NCBI RefSeq assembly: GCF_000621705.1
Contig: NZ_JHXO01000001.1
Location: 248,001 to 312,000, forward strand
DNA length: 64,000 nt
Reading direction: 5' to 3'
Source of the DNA: Prolixibacter bellariivorans ATCC BAA-1284
GTDB taxonomy: Bacteria; Bacteroidota; Bacteroidia; Bacteroidales; Prolixibacteraceae
This document shows positions 17,561-28,280 of the stretch, piece after piece. Each line of letters opens with the position of its first letter. The first letter of the stretch is position 1. Below the pieces are notes generated by a model. That model made no database searches. It was given only the letters and a program-made list of their open reading frames with translations, and was not told the DNA's origin. Made by a program: the position numbers and the translations under genes.

Positions 17561-20500
17561 ATGGATATGACAAAAAAATACAATATACAGGAAGAAATCA
17601 AAAAGCGTGTTCTCGTGCTTGACGGAGCTATGGGAACGATGATTCAAAAATACAAACTGGAGGAGGAAGACTTTCGGGGTACCCGTTTTGCGGATTGGAA
17701 ACAGTCGCTGAGAGGGAATAACGATCTTCTTTCGATCGTGCGGCCCGACATCATCCGTAAAATCCATGAAGAATTTCTGGAAGCAGGTGCCGACATTTTG
17801 GAGACCAATACGTTCAATGCCAACCGCATTTCACAGTCCGATTACGGAATGGAAGAGTTGGTGTACGAACTGAATATTGCTTCTGTAAAGGTAGCGCGTG
17901 AGGCTGCCGAGAAATATTCGACACCGGGAAAGCCGCGTTTTGTTGCCGGTTCTTTAGGCCCAACCAATAAAACAGCTTCCATGTCACCCGATGTGAACGA
18001 TCCGGGTTTTCGTGCCGTTAGCTACAACGATTTGAAAGAGGTGTACCGGGAACAGGTGGATGGGTTGCTTGACGGTGGTGTGGATTTGTTGCTGGTAGAG
18101 ACCATCTTCGATACGCTGAATGCCAAAGCTGCTTTGATGGCCATTGACGAAGCGCTGGAAGCACGGGGGATTCGTAAACCAGTGATGGTTTCGGGAACGA
18201 TTACCGATGCCAGTGGACGTACGCTTTCCGGGCAAACGGTTGAGGCCTTTCTCAATTCGGTTTCGCACATGGATTTGCTGACCATTGGACTGAACTGCTC
18301 GCTGGGTGCAAAAGATATGCGTCCCTACCTGGAAGAGCTGGGCCGCAAAGCACCGTTCTACATCAGTGCGTATCCGAACGCCGGCTTGCCCAACCAGTTT
18401 GGCGAGTACGACGAAACGCCGGAAATGATGGCCGAACAGGTAAAAGGTTTTCTTGACAAGAGCACGGTAAATATCGTGGGAGGATGCTGTGGTACCACGC
18501 CGGATCATATCCGGGAACTGGCCAAGCTGGCTGAAAAGGCGAAGCCGCACCAAAAAGTAAATCCGGAAATTGCCATGCGACTTAGCGGACTGGAGCCCCT
18601 TACAGTGAATCAGATGGCGAACTTCATTAACGTGGGAGAGCGTTGTAACGTAGCCGGATCACGAAAATTTGCCCGTTTGATTCGGGAAGAAAAATATGAG
18701 GAGGCGCTTTCCATCGCTCGCGAAATGGTGGAAGGTGGCGCGCAGGTCATCGATGTGAACCTGGATGATGCCATGCTTGATGCAAAGAAGGAGATGGTCC
18801 GCTTCCTGAACCTGCTGATGGCTGAACCGGATATTGCGCGCCTTCCTGTCATGATCGACTCTTCCAAGTGGGAGGTGATTGAAGCGGGACTTCAGTGTTT
18901 GCAAGGGAAAGCGATTGTCAATTCCATCAGCCTGAAAGAAGGCGAAGAAGAATTTAAAGCACATGCCCATAAAATAAAACAGTACGGAGCGGCGGTGGTC
19001 GTTATGGCTTTTGATGAAGACGGTCAGGCCGACAGCTATGAACGCCGTATCCAAATCTGTGAACGGGCGTACCGTATTCTTACCGATGAGGTCCATTTCC
19101 CGGCAACGGATATCATTTTTGATCCTAATATTCTGACGGTTGGAACCGGTATAGAAGAACATAACAATTATGCAGTTGATTATATCCGTGCAACCAGGTG
19201 GATTAAGGAAAATCTGCCCGAAGCAAGGGTCAGTGGTGGTGTTTCGAATGTGTCGTTTTCCTTCCGCGGAAACAATGTGGTTCGCGAAGCGATGCATTCT
19301 GCCTTTTTGTATCATGCCATAAAAGCGGGTATGGATATGGGAATTGTCAATCCGGGCATGCTCCAGATTTATGATGAGATTCCAAAAGATTTGCTCGAAC
19401 GTGTTGAGGATGTTATCCTGAACCGCCGTCCCGATTCTACGGAACGATTGCTTGAATTCGCCGAACAGGTAAAAGATTCAGGTCATAAAGAGGTGAAGAA
19501 AAATGTGTGGCGCGAATTGCCGGTAAAGGAACGGCTTGAGCATGCGTTGGTGAAAGGCATTCCGGATTTTGTGGAAGAAGACCTGGTGGAGATTTTGCCA
19601 CTATATGATGCCGCACTCCATATTATTGAGGGGCCGCTCATGGACGGGATGAACATCGTGGGCGATCTGTTCGGAGATGGCAAAATGTTCCTTCCGCAGG
19701 TTATCAAATCGGCCCGTGTGATGAAGAAAGCGGTTGCCTGGCTGCAACCCCACATTGAGCGGGAAAAAGCCGAAAATGGTACGGAAATAAAGAATCGCAC
19801 CAAAGTTTTGCTGGCTACCGTGAAGGGTGATGTGCACGATATTGGTAAAAATATTGTCGGGGTGGTGCTGGCCTGCAACAATATTGATGTGATTGACCTG
19901 GGTGTGATGGTTCCAACGGAAACGATTCTGGCGAAAGCCGAGGAGGAAAAAGTCGATTTGATTGGAGTCAGCGGCCTGATTACGCCTTCGCTGGAAGAGA
20001 TGGTACTGGTGGCCCGTGAAATGGAAAACCGGGGGTTGAAAATCCCTCTCATTATTGGAGGAGCTACTACGTCAAAAATTCATACAGCTGTTAAAATTGA
20101 GCCTGAATACAAGCACCCGGTAGTGCATGTTAAGGACGCATCCCGTGCTGTAGGTGTGGTGCAAAGTTTAACAACCGGAGATCAAAAGTACATTAATGAA
20201 ATCAGAGAAGAGTATGTAGGCATTCGCGAATTTCATGGGAATAAAAAGCCGAAGTCGTACTTAACGTTTGAGCAGGCAAAGAAAAATGCTTTCCGTCCTG
20301 ATTGGAAAAAGCAGCCGGTTTACACGCCGAAATTCACCGGTGTGAAAGTTTTTGACGATTACCCGCTGGAGGAGTTGCGCGAATACATCGACTGGACCTT
20401 CTTCTTCCTGGCATGGGAGCTGCGTGCGCATTTTCCGGATGTGCTGAATGACCCGAAGATGGGCGAGGAAGCGCGTAAGCTTTTTGCCGATGCCAATGCC

Positions 20501-21241
20501 ATGCTTGATGAAATTATTGAGAAGAAAATGCTCAGGGCCAGTGGTGTGTTTGGATTATGGCCTGCAAACGCCGTCGGTGAAGATATCGAATTGTATATCG
20601 ATGAATCGCGAACAGAGAAGGTAGGAACCTTCCACCATCTGCGTCAGCAAACCATCAAGAAAGAGGATGGCAAACCCAACTATTGTCTCAGTGATTTTGT
20701 AGCGCCTAAGGAGAGTGGCGTGAAGGATTACTGTGGTGGCTTTGCCGTGACAGCCGGAATTGGGTTGGAGAAATGGGTGGAGGAGTACAAAGCCGATCAC
20801 AACGATTACAAGGCCATCATGCTGGAAGCGCTGGCTGATCGTCTGGCCGAGGCTTTCGCCGAAAGACTACACGAACGAGTCCGTAAAGAGTTCTGGGCTT
20901 ATGTTCCGGATGAAAATTTAACGAAAGAAGAATTGATTCGGGTTAAGTACCAGGGAATCCGTCCGGCGTTGGGTTATCCGGCCTGTCCGGAACACTCGGA
21001 GAAAGAGAACCTGTTTAATCTGTTGGATGCAGAGAAAAACACCGGCATTAAGCTCACCGAGCATTTTGCCATGTATCCGACAGCTTCGGTGAGCGGACAA
21101 TATTTTGCACATCCCGACTCCATTTATTTTGGGGTGGATAAAGTAGGTAAAGAGCAGGTGGAAGATTACGCGCGACGGAAAAATGAATCAGTCGAATTCA
21201 TCGAGAAATTCCTTCCAGTAAACCTGAATTACGAACGGTAA
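17561..21241 (+). CDS. metH: Cobalamin-dependent methionine synthase
   Basis: Transfers the methyl group of 5-methyltetrahydrofolate to homocysteine through cobalamin in the cytoplasm. All four modules are present in 1226 residues: homocysteine domain (1-325) with zinc ligands in LNCSLGA (about 245) and GGCCGT (about 305); pterin-binding domain (350-610, with [13 protein letters not shown]); cobalamin domain with cap (650-890), including the cobalt-ligand histidine in DVHDIGKNI (about 755); and the SAM-dependent reactivation domain (900-1226). Full family length. metF, which makes its folate co-substrate, follows after a terminator. A second in-frame ATG lies two codons downstream. Confidence 0.97.
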   Translation: MDMTKKYNIQEEIKKRVLVLDGAMGTMIQKYKLEEEDFRGTRFADWKQSLRGNNDLLSIVRPDIIRKIHEEFLEAGADILETNTFNANRISQSDYGMEELVYELNIASVKVAREAAEKYSTPGKPRFVAGSLGPTNKTASMSPDVNDPGFRAVSYNDLKEVYREQVDGLLDGGVDLLLVETIFDTLNAKAALMAIDEALEARGIRKPVMVSGTITDASGRTLSGQTVEAFLNSVSHMDLLTIGLNCSLGAKDMRPYLEELGRKAPFYISAYPNAGLPNQFGEYDETPEMMAEQVKGFLDKSTVNIVGGCCGTTPDHIRELAKLAEKAKPHQKVNPEIAMRLSGLEPLTVNQMANFINVGERCNVAGSRKFARLIREEKYEEALSIAREMVEGGAQVIDVNLDDAMLDAKKEMVRFLNLLMAEPDIARLPVMIDSSKWEVIEAGLQCLQGKAIVNSISLKEGEEEFKAHAHKIKQYGAAVVVMAFDEDGQADSYERRIQICERAYRILTDEVHFPATDIIFDPNILTVGTGIEEHNNYAVDYIRATRWIKENLPEARVSGGVSNVSFSFRGNNVVREAMHSAFLYHAIKAGMDMGIVNPGMLQIYDEIPKDLLERVEDVILNRRPDSTERLLEFAEQVKDSGHKEVKKNVWRELPVKERLEHALVKGIPDFVEEDLVEILPLYDAALHIIEGPLMDGMNIVGDLFGDGKMFLPQVIKSARVMKKAVAWLQPHIEREKAENGTEIKNRTKVLLATVKGDVHDIGKNIVGVVLACNNIDVIDLGVMVPTETILAKAEEEKVDLIGVSGLITPSLEEMVLVAREMENRGLKIPLIIGGATTSKIHTAVKIEPEYKHPVVHVKDASRAVGVVQSLTTGDQKYINEIREEYVGIREFHGNKKPKSYLTFEQAKKNAFRPDWKKQPVYTPKFTGVKVFDDYPLEELREYIDWTFFFLAWELRAHFPDVLNDPKMGEEARKLFADANAMLDEIIEKKMLRASGVFGLWPANAVGEDIELYIDESRTEKVGTFHHLRQQTIKKEDGKPNYCLSDFVAPKESGVKDYCGGFAVTAGIGLEKWVEEYKADHNDYKAIMLEALADRLAEAFAERLHERVRKEFWAYVPDENLTKEELIRVKYQGIRPALGYPACPEHSEKENLFNLLDAEKNTGIKLTEHFAMYPTASVSGQYFAHPDSIYFGVDKVGKEQVEDYARRKNESVEFIEKFLPVNLNYER

Positions 21242-21278
21242 TCGAATTTCTATTTTTCTGTGATTAGTGTATCAGAGG

Positions 21279-21325
21279 ATCTATGCATCGGGAATCAATT
21301 CTCTTTCCCGATGCATAGATTTATT
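21279..21325 (+). terminator. Long hairpin between metH and metF
   Basis: A perfect 16-bp inverted repeat (arms 21279-21294 and 21305-21320, loop of 10) directly after metH, followed by a broken T-rich stretch. It probably terminates metH transcription; the weak U-tract means it could also serve as an RNA-stabilising hairpin. Confidence 0.65.
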
Positions 21326-21472
21326 ATCCTTATGCTAATTTCTTCCTTAAATAAGGAATTATAAACTACTGCTTCTTTTCAATTCGTAACTTTGTGGTAA
21401 GTAATACTAACATATTTGAAAAGCTCATCAGGTTCTGATGCGTTTATGTGGAAGAAGAAAATTGATTTGTGA

Positions 21473-22426
21473 ATGAAAGTAATTGACATCATCAACCAAT
21501 CCGATAAAACGGTTTTTTCCTTTGAGCTCTTACCTCCGCTAAAGGGTCAAAATGCTGATAAACTCTACCGGACAATTGAAGAGTTGCTGGAGTTTGACCC
21601 CAAATATATTAACATCACTACTCATCGTGACGAGATGGAGTACCGAACGCTGCCCAATGGATTGCTCGAGAAACGAACCATCCGGAAACGGCCGGGAACG
21701 GTAGCCATTGCGGCTTCCATACAGAATCGTTACAATGTGCCGGTTGTACCACATGTGGTATGTGGCGGTTTTACCAAAGAGGAGACCGAGAACATGTTGC
21801 TCGATCTCAACTTTATGGGCATTAAAAATGTGTTGGCGCTCCGCGGTGATAAACTGAAGTCTGAGTCAATCTTCAAGCCGGAGCCGGAAGGGCATGCCTA
21901 CGCCAACGAATTGGTGAAGCAAATCGTCGATCTCCGGCAGGGAAAGTATCTCGATCCGGAGTTGAAGAACAACACCCCGATGGACTTTTGCATTGGCGTT
22001 GCCGGTTACCCGGAAAAGCACTCCGAAGCAACCAATCCCGATGTGGACCTGATAAATCTGAGAAAGAAAGTGGAATCCGGGGCCGATTACATTGTGACCC
22101 AGATGTTCTTCGATAATCAGAAATACTACGATTTTGTCGATCGTTGTCGTGCTGCCGGAATCAATGTTCCGATCATTCCGGGAATTAAGCCGCTTTCACT
22201 GAAAAACCAGGTATCAGTTCTACCGGGCATTTTCAGTATCGATATTCCGGAAGAGTTTGCAAAGGAAGTACGGAAATGCAAAAACAACGAAGATGCCCGT
22301 CAGGTTGGAACGGAATGGGCCATTGCGCAGGCAAAGGATTTGATTGCTCACAATGTGCCTTGTTTTCACATATACACCTATGGCATTTCAGATAATACCC
22401 GGCAAATTGCCAACGCGGTGTTTTAA
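21473..22426 (+). CDS. metF: 5,10-methylenetetrahydrofolate reductase
   Basis: An FAD enzyme that reduces methylene-THF to 5-methyl-THF, the methyl donor used by the MetH encoded upstream. At 317 residues it has the bacterial length. Recognisable family segments include FSFELLPPLKG at the N-terminus (the conserved Glu), ALRGDK near 122, GVAGYPEKHSE near 180 and VTQMFFDNQKYYDFVDRCR near 206. TAACTTTG at 21387-21394 could be its -7 box, with no clear -33 partner. It ends in a bidirectional terminator. Confidence 0.96.
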   Translation: MKVIDIINQSDKTVFSFELLPPLKGQNADKLYRTIEELLEFDPKYINITTHRDEMEYRTLPNGLLEKRTIRKRPGTVAIAASIQNRYNVPVVPHVVCGGFTKEETENMLLDLNFMGIKNVLALRGDKLKSESIFKPEPEGHAYANELVKQIVDLRQGKYLDPELKNNTPMDFCIGVAGYPEKHSEATNPDVDLINLRKKVESGADYIVTQMFFDNQKYYDFVDRCRAAGINVPIIPGIKPLSLKNQVSVLPGIFSIDIPEEFAKEVRKCKNNEDARQVGTEWAIAQAKDLIAHNVPCFHIYTYGISDNTRQIANAVF

Positions 22427-22449
22427 TCTCTGATAAGAAATTGAATGTG

Positions 22450-22480
22450 ACCTGCCTCGTTTTTCGGGGCAGGTTATTTT
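22450..22480. terminator. Bidirectional terminator between metF and the acetyltransferase gene
   Basis: CCTGCCTCG (22451-22459) pairs with CGGGGCAGG (22465-22473) through one G-T pair, followed by TTATTTTTTAA. It sits between two convergent genes and can serve both. Confidence 0.85.
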
Positions 22481-22987
22481 TTAATCGATTCCAACCACTT
22501 TGCTGCGTCGCTCCATAATCACAGTATCGCGCCAAACACCGTCCATCTTTCCCACTTTTTCACGGTAGCCTATTGTGCGGAGACCATACTTTTCGTGAAG
22601 TTTGATACTGGCTTCGTTTTCAGGAAAAATACTTGATTGAAGCGTCCAAAAACTTTCTTTCTCACTTTCGTCGATTAAGTTTTTCATGAGTCGATTGCCA
22701 ATTCTCATTCCGCGGAAATCTTTTCCAATGTACACACTCACTTCGGCCACGCCGGCATAGACAGCACGTGAAGAAACGGCTGACAGGGCAGCCCATCCGG
22801 CCATGGTTCCTTCAATAATGGCTACCATGCGGCATGATTGGACGTGTCCGGTATTCCATTCCTCCCAGGTGGGAACCACTTGTTGAAAGGTTGCGTTTCC
22901 TGTTTTCAGACCTTCGTCATAAATACGGGCGACTTCGGGCCAGTCATCCGGGGTCATGGCACGAAGTTTTACGGATGCGGTTGTCAT
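22481..22987 (-). CDS. GNAT-family N-acetyltransferase, phosphinothricin-type
   Basis: A 168-residue acetyltransferase of the Pat/Bar/YncA group, which acetylates small amines such as phosphinothricin or methionine sulfoximine. Family marks are VRLRAMTPDDWPEVARIYDEGL-like opening, AEVSVYIGKDFRGMRIGNRLM (acetyl-CoA loop RxxGxG-like, about residues 83-100) and a C-terminal segment GVWRDTVIMERRS. It is convergent with metF and alone on its strand here. The true substrate cannot be told from sequence. Confidence 0.85.
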   Translation of the reverse strand: MTTASVKLRAMTPDDWPEVARIYDEGLKTGNATFQQVVPTWEEWNTGHVQSCRMVAIIEGTMAGWAALSAVSSRAVYAGVAEVSVYIGKDFRGMRIGNRLMKNLIDESEKESFWTLQSSIFPENEASIKLHEKYGLRTIGYREKVGKMDGVWRDTVIMERRSKVVGID

Positions 22988-23311
22988 TGTTGTTACGGTT
23001 AAATACGATAGTGAAGATAGTGTCTGAAACTGAAAAAATAATCTTTCGACAGGTAATTTTAGTAGATTATCGTAAACTGTTTTACTGATTCAAATGTTTG
23101 AGAGGATAGATTTTATATCATGATTAGAATAGGTTTTGTGTTTTTACATTATTTTCTTTTTACAACAGCGATAGAAAATCCAGAGAGTGTGTGATTTATT
23201 TATTGAATCTCTGAGATTTGTGAGGAGGATGGCTTTGCGATCCTCCTTTTTCGTTATCGAATGACGGATTTGGGAAAAATCCGTTAACTTCAATCATCAA
23301 AATCAAACCAC
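22988..23311. other. Intergenic region with candidate leader hairpins ahead of rnr
   Basis: No ORF of note. On the plus strand CAGAGA (23181-23186) can pair with TCTCTG (23208-23213), followed by a terminator-like hairpin GGAGGAT/ATCCTCC (23224-23246) with five T. It lies 60 bp before rnr, where it could attenuate rnr or end a short RNA. No clear promoter was found. Confidence 0.35.
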
Positions 23312-25456
23312 ATGGTCAAGAAGAAAAAAAAGAAGAAACTGAAATTTAATAAAGCCGGCTTAAAGAAGGCGGTGCTCGATATTTTTTACGCGAACCCGAA
23401 AAAGACGTTCAATTACAAGCAATTATCGTCCGAGCTGTATATTCGCGATATGCCCACCAAGAAGTTGATTCATGTCGTGCTGGAAGAGTTGAGAGACAAT
23501 GAGAACCTGGAGGAAATCGGGCGCGGAAAATACAAACTGCGCTCAAAAGGTGGTTACGTTACCGGTACGGTCGAATTGACACAGCAAGGATTTGGCTTTG
23601 TTATTTCCGACGAAATCGATCAGGATGTGTTTGTTTCGGCAGCCAACCTGAAGCGTGCGATGCATGGCGATAAGGTGAAAGTATATCTATACGCCCGGAG
23701 GAAAAAACACAATCCGGAAGGCGAAGTAGTGGAAATTCTGGAACGGGCGAAAACCACTTTCGTGGGAACGGTAGAAGTTTCGAAGTTTCATGCGTTCCTG
23801 GTGCCCTCCGGTAAATCACCGTTCGATCTTTTTATTCCGAAAGAAAAACTGAACGGCGCCAAAGATGGACAAAAGGCAATTGCGAAGATTATTGAATGGC
23901 CAGAGCGTTCGAAAAATCCTTATGCCGAAATTATTGAGGTACTTGGAAATGTAGGCGAGAACGACACCGAGATGCACGCCATCCTGGCTGAATTCGACTT
24001 GCCGTTTAAATTTCCTGAACAGGTGGAGCACGCGGCCGACCAGATTCCGTTGGAAATTCCGAAAGAGGAATATGCCAACCGGCGCGATTTCCGGAAAGTC
24101 CCCACCTTTACCATTGACCCGGCTGATGCCAAGGACTTCGACGATGCCCTTTCCGTTCATAAACTCGACAATGGTTTCTGGGAAGTTGGTGTCCACATTG
24201 CCGATGTAACGCATTACGTGCAGCCTAATTCTATTCTCGAAGAGGAGGCTTATAGCCGGGCTACTTCGGTTTACCTGGTCGATCGGGTGGTACCGATGTT
24301 GCCGGAAAGGCTGTCGAACGGAGTTTGCTCGCTCCGTCCGAATGAGGACAAGCTCTGCTTTTCTGCCGTCTTCCAGCTCGACGATCAGGCTAAGGTACAT
24401 CATAGCTGGTTTGGTCGCACGGTCATTCACTCCGACCGACGTTTTGCTTACGAAGAGGCGCAGGAAGTGATTGAAACCGGCAAAGGCGACATGAAAGAGG
24501 AAATTCTAACCCTCGACCGCCTGGCGAAGGAGTTGCGGAATCAACGGTTTCAGGCCGGTTCCATCTCGTTCGATCGCATCGAGGTGAAATTTGATATTGA
24601 TGACGCCGGGAAACCGCTGGGCATTATTTTTAAAATATCAAAAGACGCCAATAAACTCATCGAAGAGTTTATGTTGCTGGCCAATAAATATGTGGCCGAA
24701 TTCATTGGGAAACCGACAGCCAATAAAAAAGCCAAAACCTTTGTTTACCGTATTCACGATAAGCCTGATCCGGATAAACTCGATTCGTTCAATCATTTCA
24801 TTAAACGGTTTGGTTATGGTATTCAAACCAACAATCCGAAAGCAGTTTCCGATTCGATGAATAAGCTGCTGACCAACGTGGAAGGAAAGAAAGAGCAAAA
24901 TGTTATCGAGACGCTCGCTATCCGGACCATGGCCCGGGCGGAATATTCTACCCGGAACATAGGTCACTACGGCCTGTCTTTTGACTATTACACACATTTT
25001 ACGTCGCCCATCAGGCGTTATCCCGATATGATGGTCCATCGTCTGTTGGCTCGTTATCTCGATGGAGGTCGTTCGGTGGTTGCCCAGAAATGGGAGGAAA
25101 TGTGTCATCACTCTTCCGATATGGAAGTGAGAGCCAGTAATGCTGAACGCTCATCGGTGAAGTACAAGCAGGTGGAGTTTATGAGTGACCGGATTGGAGA
25201 AGAGTTTAAAGGCGTTATTTCCGGCGTCACCAATTGGGGAATATACGTTGAACTGGAAGAGAACAAGTGCGAGGGCATGGTTCCTTTACGCGACCTGACC
25301 GACGATTTTTACGAATTTGATGAGAAAAATTACTGCATTATCGGAAGTCATTCGCACAAGCGCTACCAGTTGGGCGACGAAGTGAATGTGGAAATTGTCC
25401 GCACAAATCTTCAAAAGAAACAGATGGATTTCCGTTTGGTGGAAAATGGTGAATAA
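23312..25456 (+). CDS. rnr: Ribonuclease R
   Basis: A processive 3'-5' exoribonuclease that degrades structured RNA. In 714 residues: a lysine-rich N-terminus and winged-helix domain (1-75), cold-shock RNA-binding domains (80-230), the catalytic RNB domain with TIDPADAKDFDDALS around residue 268 (metal-binding Asp cluster) and HYGLSFDYYTHFTSPIRRYPD near 555, and a C-terminal S1 domain (about 630-712). Length and order match RNase R rather than RNase II. It is followed by a tetR gene with its own promoter. Confidence 0.96.
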   Translation: MVKKKKKKKLKFNKAGLKKAVLDIFYANPKKTFNYKQLSSELYIRDMPTKKLIHVVLEELRDNENLEEIGRGKYKLRSKGGYVTGTVELTQQGFGFVISDEIDQDVFVSAANLKRAMHGDKVKVYLYARRKKHNPEGEVVEILERAKTTFVGTVEVSKFHAFLVPSGKSPFDLFIPKEKLNGAKDGQKAIAKIIEWPERSKNPYAEIIEVLGNVGENDTEMHAILAEFDLPFKFPEQVEHAADQIPLEIPKEEYANRRDFRKVPTFTIDPADAKDFDDALSVHKLDNGFWEVGVHIADVTHYVQPNSILEEEAYSRATSVYLVDRVVPMLPERLSNGVCSLRPNEDKLCFSAVFQLDDQAKVHHSWFGRTVIHSDRRFAYEEAQEVIETGKGDMKEEILTLDRLAKELRNQRFQAGSISFDRIEVKFDIDDAGKPLGIIFKISKDANKLIEEFMLLANKYVAEFIGKPTANKKAKTFVYRIHDKPDPDKLDSFNHFIKRFGYGIQTNNPKAVSDSMNKLLTNVEGKKEQNVIETLAIRTMARAEYSTRNIGHYGLSFDYYTHFTSPIRRYPDMMVHRLLARYLDGGRSVVAQKWEEMCHHSSDMEVRASNAERSSVKYKQVEFMSDRIGEEFKGVISGVTNWGIYVELEENKCEGMVPLRDLTDDFYEFDEKNYCIIGSHSHKRYQLGDEVNVEIVRTNLQKKQMDFRLVENGE

Positions 25457-25563
25457 CATATTTTTCTCACTATTCTATAAAATTCACAGTGAATTAGACT
25501 GGTTAACAGGTGATTTCATCGGATTGTGGTGAACGGGCGGGGCGAAAATTCGAAAAAATCATC

Positions 25564-25571
25564 TATATTTG
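25564..25571 (+). promoter_or_regulatory. -7 element of the tetR gene
   Basis: TATATTTG matches TAnnTTTG and lies 23 bp upstream of the start codon; there is no clear TTTG at -33. Confidence 0.45.
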
Positions 25572-25594
25572 ACACAATAGTAAGTTAAATAGAA

Positions 25595-26197
25595 ATGACT
25601 ACTGAAAACGGAAGTTCAAAACGCGATGCCGTTCGGGAAAACATTCTGACCATTGCACAGGAGATTTTTAGTAAGTATGGTTACAAAAAAACCACGCTCG
25701 ACGACATAGCCAATGCCGTTAGAAAAGGGAAAAGCTCCCTATATTATTACTTCAGCAGTAAAGAGGATCTTTTCCAGGAAGTGGTGCAAAAGGAAGCCGA
25801 TATTCTCCGTGCAGAATTATCGAAGGTGCTCATGAAAAACATTAGTCCCGAAGAAAAACTGAAGGACTATATCATGACGAAAATTACCACGTACCGTCAA
25901 CTGGCCAATTTTTACAATGCGATTGAAAATGATTTAGCTGCTGTTGAGTTTGTGGATAAAATCAAGTCGCAGTACGATCAGGAAGAAATCCGGATGATGA
26001 AACGTATCTTGCTGGAAGGAGCCCGTCGCGGGAAATTTGCCGTACGTGATTTTACGCTGGTAGCTATCGGGATTACCACCGCGATTCGCGGATTGGAGAT
26101 GCCGCTTTCGGCCGGCCCCTACAAATCAACCGATCTCGAAAAAAGTGTGGATGCCATTGTGCGCATCATCAATTACGGTATTATGAAAAGGGACTAA
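25595..26197 (+). CDS. TetR/AcrR-family transcriptional regulator
   Basis: A 200-residue repressor-type protein. The N-terminal helix-turn-helix (about residues 14-60: ENILTIAQEIFSKYGYKKTT, then LDDIANAVRKGKSSLYYYFSSKEDLF) is typical; the C-terminal helical domain should bind an unknown ligand. No efflux pump or enzyme operon is adjacent, so the target is not evident. A strong terminator follows. Confidence 0.9.
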   Translation: MTTENGSSKRDAVRENILTIAQEIFSKYGYKKTTLDDIANAVRKGKSSLYYYFSSKEDLFQEVVQKEADILRAELSKVLMKNISPEEKLKDYIMTKITTYRQLANFYNAIENDLAAVEFVDKIKSQYDQEEIRMMKRILLEGARRGKFAVRDFTLVAIGITTAIRGLEMPLSAGPYKSTDLEKSVDAIVRIINYGIMKRD

Positions 26198-26220
26198 TTC
26201 CCTGAAAAGATAATTAACCT

Positions 26221-26251
26221 AACCTGTCAGCTTTTCCTGACAGGTTTTTTT
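26221..26251. terminator. Bidirectional terminator between tetR and radical SAM genes
   Basis: Perfect 10-bp stem AACCTGTCAG (26221-26230) / CTGACAGGTT (26237-26246) with loop CTTTTC, then T on the plus strand. It sits between convergent genes. Confidence 0.9.
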
Positions 26252-26258
26252 GTGTCGG

Positions 26259-27041
26259 TTATCCACTTACCTGTACCTCTATGCCCAGCTCTGACTGAAC
26301 GCGTGCAGCAATTCTTTCAAGTTCATCAATCGAAACTTTTGAGAGATTCTGCGTCGGTGTATCGCGGGCAATGGTATATATCATTACCCTTTCGGGACGG
26401 ATGTCAGCTAATAGTTTTAACCAGGCCGATAGTTCACCTTCTGTGGTATTGTCAATTTTATGTTCGGAAAATTCTCCCCGGATGAACATGGTCTGGATGG
26501 TGAGTTTGCCATCGAATTTTTTCATGTTATTGATGACTTCCACCAGGTGAAACCTGCCCAGTGGGCAGTCTAGTAGCTGGATGGTTTCCGGTATTCCGGA
26601 ATCGAGTTTCAGAATATTGTCATCCACCTTTTTTAGCGCCTCTATCACATTCGGTTTGTGTAGCATGGTGGAATTGGAAAGGACCGCTATCCGTGCTTTG
26701 GGGAAATATTTATCGCGAATGGTAATGGTGTCATCGATAATCTCGGCAAAGTCAGGATGAAGTGTCGGCTCTCCGTTTCCGGCAAAGGTGAAAACATCGG
26801 GAGCTTCTCCGGCGTTTTGCATTTCCTTCAGTTTCTCGCGTAGCAACCGGGCAACGGTTTCCCGCGAAGGAAGTTCAGCTTTCTTTTCCCGTTTGTGCGG
26901 CGTCCATCCGCATTCGCAGTAAATGCAGTCGAACGAACAGACTTTGGTATCGTTGGGTAGTAAATTGATGCCGAGCGAAACGCCCAGCCTCCGGCTTTTG
27001 ACGGGGCCGAAAATAGTTTGGTCGAAAAGAAATGTGGACAT
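26259..27041 (-). CDS. Radical SAM protein (COG0731-like)
   Basis: A 260-residue iron-sulfur enzyme. The cluster motif CSFDCIYC (residues 35-42, CxxxCxxC) is intact, with extra Cys at 44 (ECG). It is followed by family features FTFAGNGEPTLHPDF (about 104-118, the SAM-binding GGE-like motif) and VLSNSTML. This form is widespread in Bacteroidota and related by sequence to tRNA wyosine-type radical SAM proteins, but its reaction is not known. The amidohydrolase gene lies 40 bp upstream on the same strand, so they may share a transcript. Confidence 0.85.
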   Translation of the reverse strand: MSTFLFDQTIFGPVKSRRLGVSLGINLLPNDTKVCSFDCIYCECGWTPHKREKKAELPSRETVARLLREKLKEMQNAGEAPDVFTFAGNGEPTLHPDFAEIIDDTITIRDKYFPKARIAVLSNSTMLHKPNVIEALKKVDDNILKLDSGIPETIQLLDCPLGRFHLVEVINNMKKFDGKLTIQTMFIRGEFSEHKIDNTTEGELSAWLKLLADIRPERVMIYTIARDTPTQNLSKVSIDELERIAARVQSELGIEVQVSG

Positions 27042-27080
27042 GGTAATAATTTGCTACAAAGATGGGAAATTCTTCTCCAA

Positions 27081-28280
27081 TCAGATTAATCGTTTTACCC
27101 GCGAATCCGGAAGAAGTTTCATTTTTTGCAAATCCATACCGGTGATGAGGTTCAATCCGGGCTTTTTCCCCGGTTCAATTGTGCCGAGTTGTTCCTCCAT
27201 CCGAAGTGCTTTCGCACCGTTTCCGGTAGCCCATTGCACCAATTCTCCGAAAGGTATACCCGGGAAATGTTGATGCAGGGTGATCATTTCATCTAACACC
27301 GATAACGAATGGTTGGACGACAGACTGTCGGTGCCCAGGCAAATGTTCAGGCCGTTGGAACGAAGGAGTTCTACATCGGGAAGTCGATCCTCGATAAACA
27401 AATTGGAGTTGGGGCATAACACCAGCGATGTTTTACCTTCTTCGCGGTTAGCATGTATCCAGACGAGTTCTTCTTTTCCGGTAAACGTATTGTGCACCAG
27501 GAGTAGCTGACTCGATGCCGGCAAAAAAGGCAGTACACTTTCCAGCGAATTTTTCCCGGTAGGATGAAATGATTTCAGATCGATGCCGAGATTCTTTCGG
27601 ATGTGTTTGGCAATCTTGCCTTTTCCCGTTTGGTAGAGTTCGTTTTCCTCGCTGCTCTCCTGGTTATGCATGGTGAGAATCGCATCTTGCTCCCGGGCCA
27701 GTTTGCCTATTTTCCTGAAAAGTTGCTCCGAAATAGAATAAGGAGCATGGGGAACCACGGAGGCGTTTAGCCCATGGTCGGCCGCTTTCTGTAGCAAGAC
27801 TTTTGTGTATTCAAACGCCGCATCGGCCCTTTGAGGCGAAAATCCCAATGCTTCGATGAAGGTGTGATATTGAATGGAAGACTCCTTTTTGATATCGAAC
27901 GCCAGCGGATTGTTGGCAATGTCGCCAACCGCCACAATGCCGTTTCTCTGCATTTCTGCATCGGCAATCCGTGCCGCTTCTTTGATCAGATCTTCCTGTA
28001 TTTTGCGCTGTTTAACAATGCGGGAGAGGAATCCGGCCATTCCTGTTTTCTCGGGGAATGTATTGCGAAGGTGCGATAACTCAAGGTGGCAGTGGGCATT
28101 TATAAATCCCGGAACAATCACGCCACTGTAGAATTTTACGCCCGCCGATTCGGGGGGGCGACCACCCGTGTCGATAATCTCTTTGATGGTGCCATCGTTG
28201 TCGGTGACAACAATCCCGTTTTTGTAAAACTTTCCGTTTCCGGTGAAAATATAATGTGCTGCGAACTTATTTTTTCCCAT
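27081..28280 (-). CDS. Amidohydrolase-family metal-dependent deaminase or hydrolase
   Basis: A 399-residue TIM-barrel enzyme of the COG0402 group. Metal ligands are visible in PGFINAHCHLELSH (about 53-66), a central HNQE (about 200), VVPHAPYSIS and CLGTDSLSSNHSL (about 315). This group includes deaminases of adenosine-like compounds (MTA/SAH, aminodeoxyfutalosine) and guanine, so a nucleoside deaminase is the best guess; the substrate is not shown by context. It overlaps the DUF4296 lipoprotein gene by 14 bp. Confidence 0.85.
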   Translation of the reverse strand: MGKNKFAAHYIFTGNGKFYKNGIVVTDNDGTIKEIIDTGGRPPESAGVKFYSGVIVPGFINAHCHLELSHLRNTFPEKTGMAGFLSRIVKQRKIQEDLIKEAARIADAEMQRNGIVAVGDIANNPLAFDIKKESSIQYHTFIEALGFSPQRADAAFEYTKVLLQKAADHGLNASVVPHAPYSISEQLFRKIGKLAREQDAILTMHNQESSEENELYQTGKGKIAKHIRKNLGIDLKSFHPTGKNSLESVLPFLPASSQLLLVHNTFTGKEELVWIHANREEGKTSLVLCPNSNLFIEDRLPDVELLRSNGLNICLGTDSLSSNHSLSVLDEMITLHQHFPGIPFGELVQWATGNGAKALRMEEQLGTIEPGKKPGLNLITGMDLQKMKLLPDSRVKRLI